Shown here: positions 46,419-52,844 of the stretch, piece after piece
Numbering within the stretch: position 1 is the first letter of the stretch
Layout: the number at the start of each line of letters is the position of its first letter
DNA from: Seison nebaliae
Taxonomy: Eukaryota > Rotifera > Pararotatoria > Seisonacea > Seisonidae
DNA: 52,844 nt
Assembly (NCBI GenBank): GCA_023231475.1
Contig: JALJEE010002494.1
Coordinates: 1-52,844, forward strand
Reading direction: 5' to 3'
Notes under the pieces: generated by a model
The model's input: the letters and a program-made list of their open reading frames with translations, nothing else
Database searches by the model: none
What the model was told of the DNA's origin: nothing
Made by a program: the position numbers and the translations under genes

Positions 46419-47019
46419 TTAGAAGACAATCTTCTCCCCACTCTCCAACGAGAGATTATATGATAAATGACTCTCGTGAAATGATTGGAAGTAGTGGGGC
46501 ACCTTGACGTACCATCGTCTCGTTGCATCGAATTGGAGGCGAGAGAAGGCTTGGTACAATCTCGTTCCCACATCGACTCGTATCTCGAACTTTCCCACTC
46601 GCTCTTTAAATGTCATCGCTGATCAATTGCCTATGATGTTTACCCGTCTAACAATCATGTCGTCACTCGTATCTCTCATAAATAGTGCATAGTGGGAGAG
46701 TTGGAAGAAATGTTGTACGTCCTTCGACCATCTCGATATCTGGTGTCCGAACAGTGGCACCATGCGATTCTTTCCCGCGAATTGCGCAATTTCATAAGTG
46801 AAATAATTATTTGGTAAATGGCGAATAAATAAGATGCGGAATGAGTTTGCCTTCTCTCGAAACTCTTCACATTTCGAAGCGCGCTCAACGGGAAAAGGAT
46901 AAATATCTGATACATTTTTCGTCTGTTCCCACTTATTATACGATAGGAAGCACTCGGTCGCCAGTAATAGAATGTTTGTCTTTCTCTTATCCTTCTCTCC
47001 TCCTCCTCCTTCCTCCTCC

Positions 47020-47050
<31 letters not shown>

Positions 47051-47843
47051 CTACTTCCTCTTCTTCCACCATCGTCAACAATGGTGACAATTCACAATAG
47101 GTGTGCAATGTCATTGTCCAATTTACGTGGAAATTTGAACTCAACAATTTGAAGGAATCATAACTCGACTCTGTGATATCGTCATTCCACAGAATAATGA
47201 CTGGAGTGAAGATGCGTGATTGATAATGAACATTTATTAATTCTATCAAATTATCCGATATGGATGATTCATGAATAATGATGGCATCAACAATCGATAT
47301 GGATTCGATATCACAAAACACTTTAAATCTCAACCGTTTTCTCATTATCCAATTATTCTTGGTCGATCGACAATCCCTCTTGTCATCGATCAAAGTGACA
47401 GTGATTCTTCCAGTGAATCTCCGTCGAAGGAACGTGTCCGTCATGTCACCCTCATAATCCATATCGAGATAATCGTAAAGATGAGAAGGGACGACCATCT
47501 CCTCATTTGGGAGTTCGAATCATTCCCTCGCGATTTCCCATTGTCAACGATATTGATTAACATATTTATACAAACAAATCTCCACAAATATCTGATGGTA
47601 CAAATACGTCTCCATTTGGGGCGAATGATCAACATAATACAATTTCTCCAGAGTAAATCTCTTATACAAATTCACATAATTCTCACATTTGTCCGACCAT
47701 TTGAAAATGTGTTTGACTTGACTCTTGAAAAATCCGTCGAAATAATAATACGAGCGAATTTCCGAATAATTTTCTATGCTGTCCGTAAAGAATCTTAACA
47801 AACACGAATAGACGAAAGTAGTTATGATAAACATTAATTTCAT
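46419..47843 (-). pseudogene. decayed tandem paralogue of the secreted protein at 47967-49316
   Basis: One continuous reading register of 475 codons, ATG to TAA, aligns along its length with the intact neighbour. It is broken by three in-frame TGA codons (47546-47544, 47522-47520, 46625-46623) and no frameshift is evident. The first two lie in a segment that aligns gaplessly with the intact copy, and the third falls where that copy has Trp. The N-terminus MKLMFIITTFVYSCLL looks like a signal peptide. Shared landmarks are HLYDY/ELYDH, RIFTPVIILWNDD and FHVNWTMTLHTY. Near the end, FSRLQFDATRRWY matches LSRLRVDATKRWY. A Glu run encoded by about 46990-47070 is not in the paralogue. Several other genes here terminate with TGA, so read-through as Trp is unlikely. 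Confidence 0.7.
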
Positions 47844-47966
47844 TCTCTCTCAATCGAAAATAAAACTATGGTCGTCTTATATATGAGTTGCCGGAAATGA
47901 AGTCGAAATTGGAATGATCGAATTTTTTATTTCATTTAAATTCCAAATTGAATGAAGTTGTATGTG

Positions 47967-49316
47967 TTAGAAAAGAAAATCTACATCATCCGAAAGACGA
48001 ACTTTATGAACAGATCGATCAGAATTTTCTACTTGCATATATCTCGGCGTATCCTCGTACCACCGTTTCGTTGCGTCAACTCGAAGACGTGACAACACTT
48101 GATAAATACGAGACGTTGGCGACATTGAAAATTCGAATTGTTTTATATTTCCACGAAATTCCCCGTCGGCCCATCCTGCCAACTTCTCAATCGTCTCGTT
48201 CAATTTCCCGAATGTCGGGTAGAGGAGACAAGTGGCCAATCGGAAATAATGACGAACTTCCACGAAATTCATGTAACGCTGTTGAGAGAAATTGGGTATT
48301 AATTGATATCGTCCCACAAACCTCGCTAATTGGAAAGTGAAATGAGAATTGGATAAATTCATCACGTCTAAAACTCGACTATGTTTCGCCCGTTTGAAAA
48401 AGGTTCGACAATCACTCGTGGGATTGTGGAAAAATTGTTTGTTCACATTATCAGTCAAATTGGGAAAATGAGCGGAGAAACATTCGGGTAATAATGTCAC
48501 TCTCAGTTTAGTCTTCTCACAATGAGGTTGTGGTTTCTCGATATATTTCAATGTGGGTGGCAATTCCGAATATGTGTGAGATGTCATCGTCCAATTAATA
48601 TGGAAATAAGAAAGAAATAAAGTGAATTTCGAATGAGAATCAATGACATAATCATCATTCCAATAAATGATGGTAGGAGTAAAAATTCTAATACTTAAAT
48701 GATTTTTCATTTTTTCCATCAATCTCTCATCAATCATTCGCCAATGAACGATGACGGCGTTCGAGAGTGACAATGACGCCAAAGTACATTCGATATGATA
48801 TCGTAGGAAAATTCCCACCATGAGTTCCTGTTTAAATTTCGAGCAGTTTTCATGAATTATCGTTACAATAATAAATCCGTGCACATCTCGTGCAATCAAT
48901 TCGGTGGCAGTTTCATCATCTGGAAATACGAAATGATCGTATAATTCCAACGGAATTTCCATCATATCCGTCGGAACTTTCATTATTTCTGGTGCTAATC
49001 TCATTCGATCCTCATAATAATCCGTCAACGAATACAGGAACAATTCACTTAATATTTGCACGGAATGAAACGGATTATATTGGGTCGATGTGGTGAGAAC
49101 GGATTTGTTGTCGAATCGTTCATAGAGATCCACGAGACCTTTATACTGATTACGATAGCCTAACCACACCAGTGCCGTCTTACGAAGAAAAGTATGGAAA
49201 TTGTCTCTATGATAATTCGCTCTGATACGCGACACATTATCCTGTTCTCGATTTAATGAAATTATTATCGTCGTGATCATAAAAATCAAAATTGAAATCA
49301 TTAAACAAAAGTCCAT
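47967..49316 (-). CDS. secreted protein of unrecognised family
   Basis: Single exon of 449 residues. The upstream frame starts with GTG; the first ATG is at 49316. It is followed by a strong signal peptide (MDFCLMISILIFMITTIIIS). No further membrane helix is seen, so the protein should be secreted or lumenal. It has scattered cysteines and potential N-glycosylation sites (NWT, NLT, NLS, NET). Distinctive segments are IFTPTIIYWNDD, HINWTMTSHTYSELPP and FTFQLARFVGRYQLIPNF. I do not recognise a domain. A remote resemblance to extracellular parts of arthropod ionotropic receptors was considered, but there is no ion-channel or ligand-binding core. A broken paralogue lies 123 bp downstream on the same strand. 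The pair suggests a lineage-specific, locally duplicating family. Confidence 0.72.
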   Translation of the reverse strand: MDFCLMISILIFMITTIIISLNREQDNVSRIRANYHRDNFHTFLRKTALVWLGYRNQYKGLVDLYERFDNKSVLTTSTQYNPFHSVQILSELFLYSLTDYYEDRMRLAPEIMKVPTDMMEIPLELYDHFVFPDDETATELIARDVHGFIIVTIIHENCSKFKQELMVGIFLRYHIECTLASLSLSNAVIVHWRMIDERLMEKMKNHLSIRIFTPTIIYWNDDYVIDSHSKFTLFLSYFHINWTMTSHTYSELPPTLKYIEKPQPHCEKTKLRVTLLPECFSAHFPNLTDNVNKQFFHNPTSDCRTFFKRAKHSRVLDVMNLSNSHFTFQLARFVGRYQLIPNFSQQRYMNFVEVRHYFRLATCLLYPTFGKLNETIEKLAGWADGEFRGNIKQFEFSMSPTSRIYQVLSRLRVDATKRWYEDTPRYMQVENSDRSVHKVRLSDDVDFLF

Positions 49317-49794
49317 TTTTTCCCACACTAATTCAAATTCGTTAAACTTCTCTCGATTACAACATGTTTTTATGTATGACCTCCTCACAAAATTAATTTT
49401 CTTTCTAATTTTAAAAAAAAACTTTCAATATCGTTTCTTTTCTATCCTTTTAACGCTAAATCTTCTACTTTTAGTTCCTCATATCAATTCACTTGTATAT
49501 TTTCACCTGTTTTATTAGACTGCTCACTTAATTCGTCGGCGGAATAATTCGCAAAATGTTTGATGATCTGAAACTATTTTTTAAATCGGTCGAAAATTTT
49601 AAATTCCTTTTTTTGAAAAACTGATTTTTAAATGATTTCATTTTTCGATTTAACAACCCTCAAATAACTAATGCTCTTATTTGTAGGAATTGTAATGAAA
49701 TAAATGAAAACTAAATAGATATTTTAAGAAACGAAGAAGAATTTTTTATATTTGAATTCTAGTTTGAAATAAAGTTCAGATTTTTGATAAATAA
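49317..49794. other. intergenic spacer
   Basis: AT-rich, no coding frame or notable repeat seen. It separates the secreted-protein start from the secernin stop. Confidence 0.6.
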
Positions 49795-50993
49795 TTAGTA
49801 TTCTTGATACATAGAAATCTCAGCTTTCAATGTCGCGTCCAACGATCGTTCACAATTGCAATTGGGGAACGTTTTCTTCATATTCATACTCACCTGTTCC
49901 TCAAACCGTCGTAGACGTTCTCTCATTTTCCGTTTAGCGGCTTCAGTGGACTTTTTCCAGAAATTCGAATGAATTCGATTGAGTAAAGTTGTGTCCCATT
50001 TTTTCAAAGTGAAACAGCGAGGTTGAGTGAAAACGAACGGTTTAAAAAGACTATTCTCCGGGTTGGGTGTCAAAGTAAACCAATGCCAATTGACATTGTC
50101 CGACGAGATCTTACTCACTTGACTGGCCGTTGTTGTAAAATCGGCGGTTGGTGTACGAGCTAAAGGAAATTTTCGGAGAACTTGAAACGCGGAAAATTGC
50201 GTAAATGTTTCTCGTTTGATAATGTTCTGAATTGTTTCTCGTCCACATTTCTCTCGATTATACCAACTTTCCGGTTGACTTTTCAAACTCTCCGTATAGT
50301 AGTCGTGATCGGAAAATTCTTGTTGGAAATTGAATTTTTTTCGACAATCTCCCGGATCGAATGAACAACAATCATAATCAGTTGTTATTGTGTAACCATT
50401 GGAGATGTTATAGAAATCGGCATTAATCTCTTTATACGCTACATATCGTCCTGCTGATTCTAATACGAACAATTTCTTACTGTCACAAATGAGATAAGCG
50501 TTACAATATCTCAAATTTATATCTTCCGCACATTTCCCTCCAATCTTTATCGATTCATCCGCATAAATTCCTGCAATTACTTTCACCGCATCACTCGCAC
50601 ACATCGATCGTTCTAAAGCAATTCGAACGATGTCCATACCAACCAGTCCATCGTCACTCATACTCTCACTAAACCGACTGAAAAGTGCCTCATTTCCAAT
50701 CGTAACACCGAACTCATTCGATCCCATTTCGGCGCCCCAACACCATTCGGGACAACTTAAGACACAGGCAAATGTTTCAGGAACCTGATCAATTTCCGTA
50801 TAAGTGCACTTAAAGAAAATTGTTGAGAATTGATGAGAGAATGTGAAAAAACTTTCAATTTAGATCCCTCGTCATGATACTGTCTGGGAACGGTAAACAG
50901 ATACTGTTTTTCTTTCGCTGGTCGATCGGAATTCTTACCGAAAATCATTTTTCCGTTTGTCGACCGTACGGCGAATGTGTCACATGAAGACAT
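49795..50993 (-). CDS. secernin (peptidase C69-like)
   Basis: Two exons: 50993-50853 and 50808-49795. They give 384 residues. The N-terminus MSSCDTFAVRS and GKMIFGKNSDRP match the Ntn-hydrolase start of secernins, with the candidate nucleophile Cys at position 4. The 44-bp intron joins GSKLK to CTYTEIDQVPETFACVLS. The family-typical segment CWGAEMGSNEFGVTIGNEA and then LVGMDIVRIALER follow. Near the end, HWFTLTPNPENSLFKPFVF matches the conserved C-terminal block. Secernins are cytosolic relatives of C69 dipeptidases, named for a role in secretion. Proteolytic activity in animals is unproven. The start is ATG and length fits the family (about 400). Confidence 0.93.
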
Positions 50994-51051
50994 TTGTAGA
51001 AAGAAAATGAACAGAAATTTATTTCAAAAAATTAATCTAATTCAAAAACAA

Positions 51052-51684
51052 TCAAATATTGGAATGTAGTTCATCGATGAAATGATGGAAAACGGTGGGA
51101 TATAATGGTGAATGATAAACTTTTAAATTTCCTAAAATGTTCGACGATGGGAGAGAGAAAAAAACATTCTTCAATTCGTTTGGACTCGTTTTAATAAAAT
51201 ACTTATTCTCACATTTCTTTTCCGAAAACTTCAGGTCAATTCCCATCTGATTAGCTAATTCGGCTTGATGGTTATCCATCAACTCGTCGTTTACTACTAC
51301 GATAAGTGGAGTTGAATGTTTTTTCAGGGAAAGAGATTCCAATATGGAACCCGATCCACAATGACTAATGATCAAATCGGAATTTTTAATATATTCCTGG
51401 AAATTTTTAGTAAAACGGAAAATAAAAGTTTCTTCGTCGAATTCGTAAACATTTCCATTTTTCAATTCGTCATCGATCGATTGAAGATGATGCTGATTGA
51501 TCACTAATTCATCAATATCCACTAGATTCATCGTGCCAATTTGTATGAAAACTCTCTTCATATGAAATCTTTCCTTCAACAATTTTAAACAATCGAAAAC
51601 GGCATTGATCAATGAATGAAATTGTGTTGTGCCAACTGTAATGAAAACATTTTTGAATTGAATTTCTCCTTCCATCATACCCAT
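51052..51684 (-). CDS. ALG13: ALG13-like UDP-GlcNAc transferase catalytic subunit
   Basis: Single exon of 210 residues. The open frame extends to a TTG, but the first ATG is at 51684 (MGMMEGEIQFKNVF). VFITVGTTQFHSLINAV at the N-terminus, DLIISHCGSGSILESL in the middle and PLIVVVNDELMDNHQAELA match the GT28-type C-terminal Rossmann domain of ALG13. With membrane partner ALG14, this enzyme adds the second GlcNAc to dolichol-linked oligosaccharide on the cytosolic face of the ER. It is somewhat longer than the short human form (about 165 residues) but lacks the extra OTU/Tudor domains of the long form. It lies 58 bp upstream of the secernin start on the same strand. Confidence 0.93.
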   Translation of the reverse strand: MGMMEGEIQFKNVFITVGTTQFHSLINAVFDCLKLLKERFHMKRVFIQIGTMNLVDIDELVINQHHLQSIDDELKNGNVYEFDEETFIFRFTKNFQEYIKNSDLIISHCGSGSILESLSLKKHSTPLIVVVNDELMDNHQAELANQMGIDLKFSEKKCENKYFIKTSPNELKNVFFSLPSSNILGNLKVYHSPLYPTVFHHFIDELHSNI

Positions 51685-52315
51685 AAAATTCAATTCCTAT
51701 TCAATTCATTGTTATTCATCAATTCATTTATGTTCACTTTCTAAACGTTTTCTTCAATTAAATTTAATTTCTAAAATTTCTAATTAGTAGTCTAATAATT
51801 TAGGATGATATTGAGGAAAAAGTTAAAAATTATTCAAATTTAGCTCAATCAGAAAACTTCTTAATTGGATTTTTAGAAGACGATTGAAATTAAATTAATC
51901 GCGTAAATTCCATAAACTTTAATCGAAGAAGGAACAAAAATTTAATTTTCTTAAATTATTTTATTTAATTAACGTGTATTTGTTCCAACATTTTTCCTTT
52001 ACTAAACGATCCAAGGAATCTTTTGTAGGTGACCTTTATTCTGAATATAATTACGTTGTTCATTAGAAAAAATGAAACGTATTATCTCAACTTTCTCAAG
52101 TGACAAGCTGTTCAAAAATTAGTGGTAGGTTATTGGTGCATTACATAATCCAAATGGCAATTTTGTACGTTTGTTCTCTGTATTTTTAATAATGTGATGA
52201 TAATCGATGATTTAATACTTTTTCTAAGTTGTTTGTTGTGATGAATAGCAATATTGACGGGAATTTCCGTTAGATAAATTCGCAAGATAAATTTTTAATT
52301 AAGTATATTATTATA
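51685..52315. other. intergenic region, no gene seen
   Basis: AT-rich, with no protein frame or repeat that I can support. It lies between ALG13 and the reverse-transcriptase fragment. Confidence 0.55.
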
Positions 52316-52844
52316 TTATTCATCCAATTTCTTAGATCTATTCATCTCAGATAACCCATCCCTCAGATGAATAGGAATAAATGATTCGAGATTAAAATTG
52401 CTTACGAGTCCTTCCAACTCTTCCATGGAGATGGGATATTGTAAGGCATAGTATTGGCAGAAAAATTTTGCAGGACTGTTGAATTGTTCACACTCTGCAT
52501 ATGTCGGATGAGGAAAAGAAGATATAATAATCGCTCGGATAAATTTCGATCTGATTTTATCGATGGACGATGAAGATTTCAAACGATTATCGATTCTACA
52601 TCCGAGGAAAATGAGATCATTATAAACTATTTCTCGAAGTTCAGAATAACGAGGTAAAATCGTTCGATTAGTTATGATTTTGGACTTCCTGTTGTTACAT
52701 TCAATTCCGCACTGGCTCATTCTTCTCACCATTACATCATAAACCGTTTTCAGATTTTTTGATAAGACTGCGAGGATGACTATATCATCAGCATATGCAA
52801 GAACTGCGGGATAATTATAGTTTTCCAATCTAAACGAGAATCGG
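52316..52844 (-). mobile_element. LINE-type reverse transcriptase, C-terminal fragment cut by the window edge
   Basis: The frame is open to the right edge of the window and ends at a stop at 52316. The catalytic YADD motif is visible in VLAYADDIVIL. It is followed by the pattern usual after it in non-LTR elements: a helix, then IECNNRKSKII and a segment like DLIFLGCRID. About 170 codons are visible. The 5' portion of the element lies beyond the window. Downstream of the RT the frame ends soon, with no endonuclease or zinc knuckle recognisable. The element could be a 5'-intact LINE extending right, or a fragment. Confidence 0.75.

Noticed and set aside
47498-47546. A 60-bp intron removing the first two TGA codons of the secreted-family pseudogene
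   Set aside because: The segment aligns without gaps to the intact paralogue (shared P, M, P, L, Y, D residues in register), and the would-be acceptor lacks a pyrimidine tract.
1-52844. CRISPR arrays or bacterial operons
   Set aside because: Spliced eukaryotic genes throughout; none of the tandem repeats has unique spacers of constant length.

Overview
The window is a gene-dense stretch of a compact, AT-rich animal nuclear genome. Most spliced genes carry very short introns (about 45-115 bp), many with weak 'gtt' donors, and one 12.4-kb gene is open from end to end. The gene set (lingerer-like, Neto, mitochondrial-clan P450, VPS13B, anoctamins) is that of a bilaterian. The mix of short introns, intron loss and Asn/Ser-rich low-complexity coding sequence suggests a small-genome arthropod such as a mite. 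That taxon is an inference; nothing in the sequence fixes the species.

Layout. 1-91 may be the last exon of a gene lying to the left. 1546-4965 (+) is a UBA-domain, RG-rich, Asn-rich protein of lingerer/UBAP2 type. It converges on ABCF2 (7469-5552, -). A degenerate tRNA-Cys-like sequence lies at 8420-8491. Next come a UBE2Q-type ubiquitin-conjugating enzyme (9971-8676, -), two head-to-tail anoctamin/TMEM16 genes (14746-11651 and 18543-15315, both -) separated by a minisatellite, and a mitochondrial-type cytochrome P450 (20807-19296, -). 20808-22218 has no gene but holds a run of hairpins followed by a palindrome-led tandem repeat. An unrecognised signal-peptide, single-pass membrane protein with a long repeat-rich tail (26148-22219, -) is divergent from a Sam68-like STAR/KH RNA-binding protein (26596-27911, +).

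The uninterrupted VPS13B gene fills 28142-40591 (+). It converges on a peptide-type GPCR (42467-41215, -). Neto (CUB-CUB-LDLa-TM) follows at about 44996-42847 (-), its first exon not found. A tandem pair from an unrecognised secreted family comes next: one copy is intact (49316-47967, -) and one is a decaying pseudogene (47843-46419, -). Then come secernin (50993-49795, -), ALG13 (51684-51052, -) and, at the right edge, the C-terminal part of a LINE-type reverse transcriptase (52844-52316, -).

This is not an operon and the genes do not form one pathway. They are mostly housekeeping or neural genes: ribosome-associated ATPase, ubiquitin transfer, bulk lipid transfer, N-glycan assembly, scramblase/channel, receptor auxiliary subunit and RNA binding. 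The items least explained by known families are the secreted paralogue pair, the single-pass membrane protein, the hairpin cluster at 21459-21657, and the changes at predicted calcium ligands in the two anoctamins. I corrected several apparent ORF starts, which began at TTG or GTG, to the first in-frame ATG. Splice joins are inferred by eye from frame continuity and family conservation.
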